Source of the DNA: Prunus persica
Taxonomy: Eukaryota; Streptophyta; Magnoliopsida; Rosales; Rosaceae
NCBI RefSeq assembly: GCF_000346465.2
Contig: NC_034010.1
Coordinates: 10,163,638 to 10,227,637, forward strand
Direction of reading: 5' to 3'
Length of the DNA: 64,000 bases
Shown here piece after piece: positions 11,601 through 23,186 of the stretch. Below the pieces are notes generated by a model. It worked only from the letters and a program-made list of their open reading frames with translations, was not told where the DNA came from and made no database searches. Each line of letters starts with the position of its first letter. The first letter of the stretch is position 1. The position numbers and the translations under genes are program-made.

Positions 11601-14600
11601 GTTCGTACGAAGTTTGTTCTTAAATGGAGAGGTCTGTGTATTGCATAGTTCTAGAGATTGGATTTTACTCAAAACCAAGCAAATGACTCCTATCACAATA
11701 TTATGATGTGCCCCAAATTTTGAACTTGATCTGATATCGATTGGACCAAGAAATTTGACAATTCAGGTTCGTGCGAAGTTCGTTCTGAAATGGAGTGGTC
11801 GGTGTATTGCATAGTTCTAGAGATTGGATTTCACTCAAAACCACACAAATGACTCCTCCCACCGTATTATTATGTTCCCCAAGTTTTGGACTCAATCTGA
11901 TATCGATTGATCCAAGAAATTTGACAATTCATGTTTGTAGGATTTTTGTTCTAAATGGAGTGGTTGATGTATTGCACAGTTTTAGAAATTGGATTTTAAT
12001 CAAAACTCAACAAATGACTCCTCCCACCATATTATGATGTTCCCCGAGTCTTGGACTCGATCAGATATCAATGGAACTATGAAATTGGATAATTCAGGTT
12101 CGTACGACGTTCGTTCTAAAATGAAGTGGTTGGTGTATTGCATAGTTTTAAAGATGGAATTTCAATCAAAACAAACCAAATGACTCCTCCCACCGTATTA
12201 TGATGTTCCCCAAGTTTTGGACTCAATCCGATATCGATTGGGCCATGAAATTGAATAATTCAGGTTCGTACGAAGTTCATTCTGAATTGGAGTGGTCGGT
12301 GTATTGGATAGTTCTAGAGATTGGATTTAACTCAAAATAAACCAAATGACTCCTCCCACGATATTATGATATTCCCCAAAACTCAATCTAATATCGATGG
12401 TCCCAAGAAATTTGACAATTCAGGTTCGTACGAAGTTCGTTCTTAAATAGATTGGTTAGTGTATTGCATAGTTCTAGATATTAGATTTCACTCAAAACCA
12501 ACCAAATGATTCCTCCCACCATATTATGATGTTCCCCAAGTTTTGGACTCAAACAGATATTGATTGGTCCAAGAAATTTGACAATTCAGGTTCGCACGAA
12601 GTTCGTTTTGAAATGGAGTGATCAGTGTATTGAATAGTTCTGGAGATTGGATTTCACTCAAAACCACACAAATGACTACTCCCACCATATTATTGTGTTC
12701 CCCAAGTTTTGGACTCAATCCGATATCGATTGGTCCAAGAAATTTGATAATTCATGTTCGTACGAAGTTCGTTCTGAAATGGAGTGGTCGTTGTATTGCG
12801 TAGTTCTAGAGATTGGATTTCACTCAAAACCACACAAATGACTCCTCCCCCCATATTATTATGTTCCCCAAGTTTTGGACTCAATCCGATATCGATTGGT
12901 CCAAAAAATTTGACAATTCAAGTTCGTACAGAGTTCATTCAGAAATGGAGTGTTCAATGTATTGCACAGTTCTAGAGATTGGATTTCACTCAAAACCAAC
13001 CAAATGACTCCTCCCACCATATTATCATGCTCCCCAAATTTTGAACTCAATCTGATATCGATTGTTCCAAGAAATTTGACAATTTAGGTTCGTACGAAGT
13101 TCATTCTTAAATGGAGTGGTCAGTGTATTGCATAGTTCTAGAGACTGAATTTCACTCAAAACCAACCAAATGACTCCTCCCACCATATTATGATGTTCCC
13201 CAAATTTTGAACTCAATCTGATATCGATTGTCCTAAGAAATTTGACAATTTAGGTTCGTACGAAGTTCGTTCTTAAGTGGATTGGTCGGTGTATTGCATA
13301 GTTCTGGATATTGAATTTCACTCAAAACCAACCAAATGACTCCTCCTACCATGTTATGATGTTCCCCAAATTCCGGACTCAATCCGATATCGATTGATCC
13401 AAGAAATTTGACAATTCAGGTTTGTATGAAGTTCGTTCTGAAATGGAGTGGTCGGTGTGGTGCATAGTTTTGAAGATTGGATTTCACTCAAAGCCACAGA
13501 AATGACTCCTCCCACCATATGATGATGTTCCCCTAGTTTTGGACTCAATCCGATATCTATTGGTCCAAGAAATTTGACAATTCAGGTTCGTACGAAGTTC
13601 GTTCTGAAATGGAGTGGTCGGTGTATTGCATAGTTCTAGAGATTGAATTTCACTCAAAACCAATGAAATGACTCCCATCACCATATTATGATGTGCCCCA
13701 AATTTTGAACTTAATCTGATATCGATTGGCCCAAGAAATTTGACAAGTCAGGTTCGTACGAAGTTCGTTCTGAAATGGAGTGGTCGGTGTATTGCATAGT
13801 TCTAGAGATCGGATTTCACTCAATACCAACCAAATGACTCCTATCCCCATATTATGATGTACCCCAAATTTTGAACTCAATCTGATATCAATTGGCCCCA
13901 AAAATTTGACAATTCAGGTTCGTACGAAGTTTGTTCTGAAATGGAGTGGTCGGTGTATTGCACAGTTCTAGATATTGGATTTCACTCAAAACCAACCAAA
14001 TGACTCCTATCACCATATTATGATGTGCCCCAAATTTTTAACTAAATCTGATATCGATTGGTCCAAGAAATTGGACAATTCAGGTTTGTATGAAATGGAG
14101 TGGTCGGTGTATTCCATTGTTCTAGAGATTGGATTTCTCTCAAAACCAACCAAGTGGCGCCTCCCACCCTATTATGATGTTCTCCAAGTTTTGGACTCAA
14201 TCCGATATCGATTGGTCCAAGAAATTGGATAATTCAGGTTCATACGAAGTTCGTTATGAAATGGAGTGGTCGGTGTATTCCATAGTTCTAGAGATTGGAT
14301 TTCACTCAAAACCAACAAAACGACTCCTCCCACCATATTATGATGTTCCCCAAGTTTTGGACTCAATCCGATATCGATTGGTCCAAGAAATTGGACAATT
14401 CAGGTTCGTACGATTTTTGTTCTGAAATGGAGTGGTTGTTGTGTTGTATTGTATAGTTTTAGAAATTGGATTTCACTCAAAACTCACCAAATGACTCCTC
14501 CCACCATATTATGATGTCCCTAAGTTTTGGACTCAATCAGGTATCGATGGGTGCATGAAATTGAATAATTCAGGTTCATACGAAGTTCGTTCTGAAAGGA

Positions 14601-14630
14601 AGTAGTTGGGGTATTGCATAGTTCTAGAGA

Positions 14631-14646
14631 CACTACAAGAAAAACA
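14631..14646 (+). repeat. Left terminal inverted repeat of CACTA element 2
   Basis: CACTACAAGAAAAACA directly follows the satellite sequence GTTCTAGAGA. It pairs with 17813-17828. Confidence 0.92.
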
Positions 14647-14899
14647 CCCTTTACTGATGGCTAAAAAACGTCACTATAGCCATTAGATGATGGTTCCAAA
14701 AGTGTTAGCGACACCATTGTCAGGAAAGGGTACCACCATACTTGACACTTACTATCCGTGAAGAAATAGTGTTTTCTGACAGGTAAAAAGCGTTACGGAT
14801 TAATAAAAACCGTCAACGAAGGCTTTTCTTGTCACTTAATAAGCATCAACAAATATATTTCCTGACATTTAATAAATCTTTCTTGACGGTTCTTAGCCG

Positions 14900-17450
14900 T
14901 CAAGAGTTGTACAACTGAAATAAAAGAAAAAAAGGAGAGCTTCCTGGACAACTAAAGTTTCCCAGAATTTAACAGCTAAATGAATATAATTAAAAAATAT
15001 CAAGCTGAAATTTAATATCCATTAAAGTAGAATATTTTGATACAAACATTTAAAAAACTTCTAATACATGCTGAAATAAACCAAGCTATCTAGTACGATA
15101 AAACATAAAACTTCTAACTTAGGAGCTTGACTTTCCATAACACTTGTCTTTGTAGTTTAAGCTTCCATGAACGCATCAATCTGCCAATAGATAAGACATG
15201 AATTTTAAAGAGTTAAGAGATAAAATCAATGAAAACATCAAACTTGTCCAACACTAATGGAGTCTCATATCATGCATATATTCATTACCAGATACAAATG
15301 CCCACTTCCTTTGATTCAAATGCAGAGAAAGACTTGAAGCCAACTATGCACAAAGTATGAGCACACACAATCACATTTCCTTTTACTTTTTAATTTTTTA
15401 AAAAAATATCACATCTCCTCAATTTATCAAATCTCTCTTTTACAGACCCCACTGTATTCGTTAGAAGAGGAGATCAATCAAATCTTTGAAGCTGAAACTT
15501 GCCATATAAAATAACAGATTAACCAATTCCTACCCAATCTGTGTTGTTTAGAAAGTTATTTGGAATTCTTTAAATAGAGGAAACCAAAGTCTAATCAATG
15601 AGAAAAATTATTACCACAATTAACAAAAAACATAAAATCCAATTCCTTGACCTGTTTTCTTCAAGACTACCATCTGACCAGCTAATGTACTACTAGCACG
15701 TACCTGCAAAATTAAAAAGCAACTCAAAATATTGCCCAATTGAATATTATAACAATAACTGCTACATAAAACCAAATATATGTGTTGTTTATCATGCATG
15801 ATTTCCAAAGAAAGCCTTTCATACAAAATCTTCATAAAAGCATCCATTAAACCTCCGTATCCAAATATATAAACTTTTCTTGGCCTCTTGAAGTACTTGA
15901 CAGTAGCATTTGGGTCCAAATAATTGAACCTAATAATGATATCTATAGAAACAAAACTGTACATTTTGCATCTTAAAGTCAAAAGCTTTGGAATTAAATA
16001 ACAACATCCCACTACAACAAGTGGCGAGACCAAAAAGAAAACAAAGAATTTTAATAATTTTAATTGTATATAGCAAACCAAAATCCAAACCACCTAAATA
16101 AGCTTCAAATAAATAAATAAAAAATGTACCAGTCTGCTGAAGGTTTGAGATTAGAATCGTGCTCTTGTTATTCTGATGACTCCACATCTATCTTCACCAT
16201 TCTCGTCCTTTAAATCCATATACTCCTCATATCCCCCAATAGCCATATTAAGAGAAAATAAATTTCAATATCCCTTTCTTCTACCTACATGACCAGGTAG
16301 CCATGCCTTAAGTAAAATCCATGTGTATAAGAACAAGTTAAAAGGAAAAATGAAAATAAAATAAAATAAGGTTATGTGGCCAGCTTAAGACAAACCTGAA
16401 CTAGTAACATTGGTGGCCCAATAATTCAAACTCATACTAGGGCACCACAATATGTATTTTGCAACAAAAGTCCATGTTTTTTTTTAAAAAAATTTAGTCT
16501 TTTCTTAGTCAACTTAGTGCTGAAATCTCCTATACCAGTACTTGAGCCAACAATTTGGTCTCTCCTTTGTTTAAAGAATCCATTATTGTTCTAACTCCCG
16601 AGCCACTTGTTTTCCACAAATGACAGTATTTATTGTAAGAAAAAAAAAACAAAAACTCTGGTCAGCCTTTACTGAAATATATAAAACGGATCCAACTCTA
16701 AGAACATATATATACCAATCTGGCAACAACAAAAAAAAAAGAAAAAAAAAAAGAAGAAAATAAATTCATTTTGTACCTGTATGTCATTGTGAAATTGTGA
16801 ATCCGATTTTCAGCTACATAAAGAAAACTACATCAGCAAAAGCTACTAGTGTCATCTAATATATCAGCACAATAACCAATTTTCTCCTTCTCTGGACTGC
16901 CCTAACTCAAAGCAACAATGCATTACTGATATGACATTATCATACCCACACAGGGTGTTTGGCCCGAAACACATACAAACACAGAAAAAAAAGAGAAGAA
17001 AAAAGGAATGTTACTGGAACTTACAGCAGTGCAATTTTTCTCACAAGCCACTTTGTACCAAGGCTAAATTTGAAGAGGTTTCCCCTGATTTCCACTAACG
17101 CATGCCTGATTTTCGCAAACCTAGAAAAATATTGCAGATTTGACTCTATGGGCAACAATCGAGACCTAATTGGAAGTTTTTTGACCTAGAAATACTGAGA
17201 GATAGGAGCAAAGAACTTCTCGCTCTCGTTCGGCGTCAAGATTTGAGAACCATGTATAAGGAAGAGAAAGACAGAGGTGAAGAGAAGAAGGGGAAAATAA
17301 GAAAATAAGGAAGAGAAATAGGGTAGCACCAGATCTGAAAATGGAGAAGTCTAGTTGTGCAGAAAAGACGAGGAGGCAATGGAAAGAGAGAGAGAGGAGA
17401 AAAGCTCAGATCTATGAACTTAGGAGAGAACACCCTACAGTTCGTGAATT
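14900..17450 (-). other. Interior of CACTA element 2, possible captured gene fragments
   Basis: I do not recognise a protein here. On the minus strand several pieces look like exons of an ordinary gene. Near 17430-17250 there is a CT-rich leader-like stretch followed by an ATG at 17253. A short open frame MAIGGYEEYMDLKDENGED lies at 16246-16151. A frame around 15640-15930 contains DPNATVKYFKRPRKVYIFGY and, after a TTGCAG acceptor, ASSTLAGQMVVLKKTGQGIG. A last exon-like piece, IDAFMEA and a stop, sits at 15180-15157 after a GGCAG acceptor. Introns between them would be AT-rich, as in plants. CACTA elements are known to pick up host gene pieces, but frames are broken here and the identity of any parent gene is unknown. 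An element-encoded helper gene is an alternative. Confidence 0.3.
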
Positions 17451-17812
17451 TAGGAATGAATTTTTTTATTTTTTATTTTGTTGGAAGGAAAGATATTTAA
17501 GATACCAACTCAGCCACTAAGTCCGTCCAAAAAAAAAAATAATTAAAACATTATGCCGCTTAGTCAGAATGGTTTTGTAGAAAACGTTAGGTTTTGTAGG
17601 AAACGTCAGGTTTTGTACAAAACGTCAAGTTTTATAAAGGTCTAACTTGATGGTTTTCTAAAAGCGTCATGTACATCTGGTCTTACTTGATGGTGTTCAA
17701 TAAGCGTCATGATTATGCCACATATAGTTGACGCAATTTAAAAAGCGTCAAAACCAAGCATTATAGTTGATGGTTTTTGCTAAAACGACACCAATGAAGT
17801 GTCAACTAATCA

Positions 17813-17828
17813 TGTTTTTATTGTAGTG
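17813..17828 (-). repeat. Right terminal inverted repeat of CACTA element 2
   Basis: On the minus strand it reads CACTACAATAAAAACA, one base different from the left end. The satellite resumes right after it with ACATTGAATTTCAATC. Confidence 0.92.
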
Positions 17829-20640
17829 ACATTGAATTTCAATCAAAACAAACCAAATGACTCTTCCCAATATATTATGATGTTTCCCAAGTTTTTGACT
17901 CAATCCGATATAGATTGGGCAATGAAATTGAACAATTCAGGTTCGTACTAAGTTCATTCTAAAATGGAGTGCATAGTGTATTGCATAGTTCAGAGGTTGG
18001 ATTTCACTCAAAACCAACCAAATGACTCCTCCCACCATATTATGATGTTCCCCAAGTTTTGGACTCAATCCGATATCGATTGGTCCAAGAAATTTGACAA
18101 TTCAGGTTCGTACGAAGTTCATTATGAAATGGAGTGGTCGGTGTATTGCATAGTTCTAGAGATTTAATTTCACTCAAAACCAACCAACTGACACCTCCCA
18201 CCATATTATCATGTTCCTCAAATTTTGAACTTAATCTGATATCGATTGGACCAAGAAATTTGACAATTCAGGTTCGTACGAAGTTCATTCTGAAATGGAG
18301 TGGTCGGTGCATTGCATAGTTCTAGAGATTGGATTTGACTCAAAACCAACCAACTGACTCCTCCCACCATATAATGATGTTCCCCAAATTTTGAACTCAA
18401 TCTGATATCGATTGGCTCAAGAAATTTGACAATTCAGGTTCGTATGAAGTTCATTATTAAATGGATTGGTAGGTGTATTGCATAGTTTTAGAGATTGAAT
18501 TTCACTCAAAACTCACCAAATGACTCCTCCCACTATATTATGATGTTCCCCAAGTTTTGGACTCAATTCGATATCGATTGGGACATGAAATTGGACAATT
18601 CAAGTTCGTACGATGTTCGTTCTAAAATGGAGTGGTTGGAGTATTGCATAGTTCAGAGGTTGGATTTCACTCAAAACCAACCAAATGACTCCTCCCACCA
18701 TATTATGATGTTCCCCAAGTTTTGGACTCAATCTGATATCAAATTGGACTATTCAGGTTTGTACGAAGTTCCTTCTGAAATGGAGTGATCGGTGTATTCC
18801 ATAGTTCTAGGGATTGGATTTCACTCAAAACCGACAAAATGATTCCTCCCACCATATTAGGATGTTCCCCAAATTTTGAACTCAATGTGATATCGATTGG
18901 TCCAAGAAATTTGACAATTCAGGCTCGTACGAAGTTCGTTCTTAAATGGAGTGGTCAATGTATTGCTTATTTCTAGAGATTGGATTTCACTCAAAACCAA
19001 CCAAATGACTCCTATCACCATATTATGATGTTCCCCAAATTTTGAACTCAATCTGATATCGATTGGCCCAAAAATTTCACAGTTCCGTTTTGTACACAGT
19101 TCGTTCTTAAATGGAGTGGTCTATGTATTGCATAGTTCTAGAGATTGGGTTTCACTCAAAACCAACCAAATGACTCCTCCCACCACATTATGATGTTCTC
19201 CAAGTTTTGGACTCAATCCGACATCAATTGGTCCAAGAAATTTGACAATTCAGGTTCGTACGAAGTTCGTTCTAAAATGGAGTGGTCGGTGTATTGCATA
19301 GTTCTAGAGATTGGATTTCAATCAAAACAAACCAAATGACACCTCCCACCAAATTATGACGTTCCCCAAGTTTTGGACTCAATCCGATATCGATTGGGCC
19401 ATGAAATTGGACAATTCAAGTTTGTACGATGTTCGTTCTACAATGGAGTGGTTGGTGTATTGCATCGTTCAGAGGTTGGATTTCACTCAAAACCAACCAA
19501 ATGACTTCTCCCATCATATTATGATGTTCCCCAAGTTTTGGACTCAATCCGATAACGAATTGGACTATTCAGGTTCGTACGAAGTTCATTATGAAATGGA
19601 GTGGTCGGTGTATTGCATAGTTCTAGAGATTTGATTTCACTCAAAACCAACCAAATGACACCTCCCACCATATTATAATGTTCCTGAAATTTTGAACTCA
19701 ATATGATATCGATTGGACCAAGAAATTTGACAATTCTGGTTCGTACGAAGTTCATTCTGAAATGCAGTGGTCGGTGTATTGCATAGTTCTAGAGATTATA
19801 TTTCACTCAAAACCAACCAAATGACCCCTCCCACCATATTATGATGTTCCCCAAATTTTGAACTCAATTTGATATCGATTGTCTCAAGAAATTTGACAAT
19901 TCAGGTTCGTACAAAGTTCGTTCTTAAATGGATTGGTCGGTGTATTGCAGAGTTTTAGATATTGAATTTCACTCAAAACTCACCAAATGACTCCTCCCAC
20001 TACATTATGACGTTCCCCAAGTTTTGGACTTAATCCGATATCAATTGGTCCCAGAAATTGGACAATTCAGATTCGCACGATTTTTGTTCTCAAAGGGAGT
20101 GGTTAGTGTATTGCATAGTATTAGAAATTGGATTTCACTCAAAACAAACCAAATGACTCCTCCGACCATATTATGATGTGCCCCAAATTTTGAACTTAAT
20201 CTGATATCGATTGGCCCAAGAAATTTGACAATTCAGGTTCGTACGAAGTTCGTTCAGAAATGGAGTGGTCGGTGTATTGCATAGTTCTAGAGATTGGATT
20301 TCAATCAAAACAAACCAAATGACACCTCCCACCACTTTATGATGTTCCCAAGGTTTTGGACACAATCCGATATCGATTGGGCCATGAAATTGGACAATTC
20401 AAGTTCGTACGATGTTCGTTCAAAAATGGAGTGGTTGGTGTGTTGCATAGTTCAGAGGTTGGATTTCCCTCAAAACCAACCAAATGACTCCTCCCACCAT
20501 ATTATAATGTTCCCCAACTTTTGGACTCAATCCGATATCGAATTGGATTATTCAGGTTCGTACGAAGTTCATTCTGAAATGGAGTGATCGGTGTATTCCA
20601 TAGTTCTAGGGATTTGATTTCACTGAAAACCAACCAAATG
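17829..20640 (+). repeat. 166-bp tandem satellite, block 2 (subfamily A)
   Basis: About 17 monomer equivalents lie in the same orientation as block 1. Mixed among type A units are monomers with GATTGGGCCATGAAATTGGAC and CAGAGGTTGGATTTC. At least three monomers (about 18740, 19556 and 20540) are shortened by missing the TTGGTCCAAG segment, reading GATATCAAATTGGAC-like joins. No gene is seen. Confidence 0.96.
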
Positions 20641-23186
20641 TGTAATGACCCAAACCTAAAATTCATATTTAATTAGTAATTTATTATGCAGAAAGACAAT
20701 TTTGCCCTTGGAATAAATTAAGAACCCAAAGTTGACTTTTTGACCGAAAAGGAATATGACAATTTCACATACACCGTTGCGTAGAGCACGACGACACGAG
20801 TTCATAGACACGAAGTGAGCTCGAATCGGAGTTGTAATGAAGAAAATACGATTAAAATATCACGAAGGGCAAAACGGTAAATTGGAAAAACCAGATTTTT
20901 GATAAAACCTCAGCTTCTCTCTCCCTCTCTCTCCCTCTCCTGTTGCTTTCCTCAGCCGTCACCTTCCAAGCACCATAACTCCCACCACCGACCACCTCTG
21001 CCCCTGCCGTCGGCGCCAATAGAACCAGCTCGGTTCCGTCTTCAAGCCCCGACCACTCTCCGCTGCCAGCCGCCGCTGTAGTCGCTGGATTCCATCCAAA
21101 AACGAATCGGTTTTGTCAAAACTTCAAACTGTTCGTTCTCCTTCAATTCTCCTCCAAATTTGTCTCGTAAGGTATGGATTTCTACCTATTTTCCATGCTC
21201 TAGCTGATGGTTGGGTAGGTTTGCGTTGATTTTCACCGTAGCTAGCTCAGTTTTCGAATTGGGAATTCGGCCGACTTTTGGCCTCCGTGTTCGGCCACTT
21301 CCGGTCAGTTTTTGAGGTTGGTCCAAGAACAAAAGTGGTTCCAAATATGGTGTTATACCTAGGATAGGAGTTTGGAGCCTTGGTTTTGAGATTTTTAGGC
21401 GACGCGTAATCGCTTTGGACACCCATCGCTGCCGGTGCGTGCGGCGGCGCGTGGGCGAGGGTGGTACAGTGACACTGTGTTCTGATGAGATCCTTAGGTT
21501 GTCACGAGCGCATAGGAATTCGCGGATCTCAATTTGGATACCGTTTGAGCCTCAAACGAATTTTCCATATTGTGCGATTATCGGGTTCAATACTGTTGAG
21601 CCGTTGGATCGTAATCAATTTTAGATATGTTATTCTAGATAATTTTAGAAACGTGTAGGATTTGACGGATTGTGAATCGGAGTCCCGAATACTCCGAAAT
21701 CGCGAACCCTAGGGCTAGGGTTTAGAAATTATGCGATTACAGGATTGTGATCAATCCGACCGTCCGATCGACATCAATACCCTCGGGACATGTGTCCTAG
21801 ATATATTCTTCGAGCGGCATCCGGATCATATTGTGAGGTCATGGACCCGTGGGGTTCCGGAGTGACTTTTTGGACTTTAGCGCTTTTTGAGTCCCAAGAT
21901 ATCGCTAAACTATCCCACGTGGAGGAAAGCTGTTATGGGAATAGGGATCACTTTAAATTGACGCACGTACTTTTAGGAGCCGGGGGTAGGGTTTTTAATT
22001 TAATACTATATTGTATTAATAGAATATTATGGTCATTGAATCAGGCACCCAGGCACCAGTTGACCCGCAGGAGGGACCTTCAAGAGGTGCAGCGAGCTCG
22101 GACTATCAGTGAGTGGACTCTTTGTTTTAATAAATGAATTTAAGCAGTTCAGTTTTAGTTATCAGCTGTTTTATTCTGTTAAATATTTTATGTTGCATGC
22201 TGCCGAGTGACATTTCCTTTAAAGAATATAGGAACAGATATTCTTGTTCATTATCAGATAAATGGCAGCAGAATTTTAAAGGTTACAGAAAGTTAATTAT
22301 TCAACAGATTTCCTTCAGAAACTTTATATTTTCTTAAATCAACTTGTACCCAGATATTAAATGTTGCCTTCGGATTATATTTGTTGCCTTCGGTTTGGTC
22401 AGCATGCTTGACAGTTTCCCCACGTGTTCCTTGGTACTCGAACTCGTGTGGAGCGAGTAATGCGGATAAAGGTGGACTACGGTTCTCTGAATCCTGCGAG
22501 TTGCGGCTCGGACTGACCTCATGTCACTGAGACCTGCGAGTATGTATCACCCATGGTGATGCAAGGAATTGACGGAGGATTTGACGGAAATAGGGTACAC
22601 CTAGGAGATGGTTTTCAACTGTTTTCAAATGTATTATTATATACATGCATTGATTTCAGAAATATAGAAAGTAAGCTAGTTTGTATAACTGTTTTTACAG
22701 TGGGGTTAGTATGTTCATATGGTATTTTCTAAACTTTGGTTTTGGGTCCACTCACCCTTTTTGTTGTTTTGCGCCCCCAGGCAGTAGACGTGCACATGAA
22801 TCCACCACTGGGCCACTTCCCATCTTCTGCGGCTTTCTTTGATGTAGGATTTGTATTTTGTACAAAGATTCGCTTTTTTGTAAATTCTTAGTAGTCGCTC
22901 TGATGTTTTGCCCTAGACTGAGCTTTGAACTCTTGGCATGTGTATATATATGTATGCTGGCAGTTGGTTGTATATATATACTTGTTTTGACAGGTGTAAA
23001 GATTTTGGTATTGAGCCAGATACAAGGGAAACTCTGCCGATTTTTCGGTAGAAGTCAACCTTGTTATTTTTATCAAGTTTTGTATAGAAGGGCAAATACG
23101 TCATTTGTGCCCGACATTCGCCAGGTGTCGGACACGCACAGGGTCTGGCTCGGATTCCAAAGTGGAATTTGGATCGGGTCCTGTCA
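20641..23186 (+). mobile_element. Solo LTR, 2546 bp, probably Ty3/gypsy (Tekay/Del-like)
   Basis: The element starts TGTAATGACCCAAACC and ends GGGTCCTGTCA, so it has the TG...CA ends of an LTR. It is flanked by a perfect 5-bp duplication AAATG (20636-20640 and 23187-23191). Removing it and one AAATG restores the satellite string CAACCAAATGACTCCTCCC. No gag or pol reading frames, primer-binding site or second LTR lie between, so this is a single LTR left by LTR-LTR recombination. Inside are a CT-rich tract (20910-20950) and a short repeat of TTGCCTTCGG (about 22365 and 22385). LTRs of about 2.5 kb beginning TGTAAYGACCC are, from memory, typical of the Tekay/Del lineage, which is an inference. 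The 115-codon frame at 21790-22137 and others here are chance. Confidence 0.92.

Larger units (their letters stand above)
3718..14630 (+). repeat. 166-bp tandem satellite, block 1 (subfamily A)
   Basis: About 66 monomer equivalents are arranged head to tail. Numbering the monomer from GATTGGATTTCACTC, landmarks in order are CCAACCAAATGACTCC, CACCATATTATGATG, GACTCAATCCGATATCGATT, the CAATTCAGGTTCGTACGAAG region, GTTCTGAAATGGAG, and GTATTGCATAGTTCTAGA. The consensus monomer is 166 bp with about 41% G+C. Subfamily A is recognised by CCAAGAAATTTGAC, GTGGTCGGTG and frequent CCCCAAATTTTGAACT. Monomers differ visibly from one another, and a few are shortened. Open frames of about 64 codons on both strands recur once per monomer, many lacking an ATG, and shift frame each unit because 166 is not divisible by 3; they are not genes. 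No gene is seen in this block. Confidence 0.97.
14631..17828. mobile_element. Non-autonomous CACTA element, complete (3198 bp)
   Basis: The ends are CACTACAAGAAAAACA (14631-14646) and its inverted partner at 17813-17828, matching at 15 of 16 bases. The left flank ends AGA and the right flank starts ACA. The empty site reads as the satellite's CTAGAGATTG, so a 3-bp duplication of AGA with one later change fits well. Within about 250 bases of each end there are repeated GATGGT...CGTCA-type motifs, for example the run of TTTTGTA...AACGTCA units at 17570-17640. No transposase is present, so movement would depend on enzyme from another element. The interior is unrelated to the first CACTA element. 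Confidence 0.93.

Noticed and set aside
15620..16093. 157-codon minus-strand open frame in CACTA element 2 as a single gene.
   Set aside because: It reads through what look like intron sequences rich in T and hydrophobic residues. Only parts resemble coding sequence.
17236..17433. 65-codon minus-strand open frame with phenylalanine- and serine-rich sequence.
   Set aside because: The composition reflects a CT-rich tract like a 5' untranslated leader. There is no domain and no conservation evidence.
21790..22137. 115-codon frame inside the 2.5-kb LTR as a gene.
   Set aside because: It lies wholly inside a TG...CA LTR with target duplications and shows no recognisable domain.
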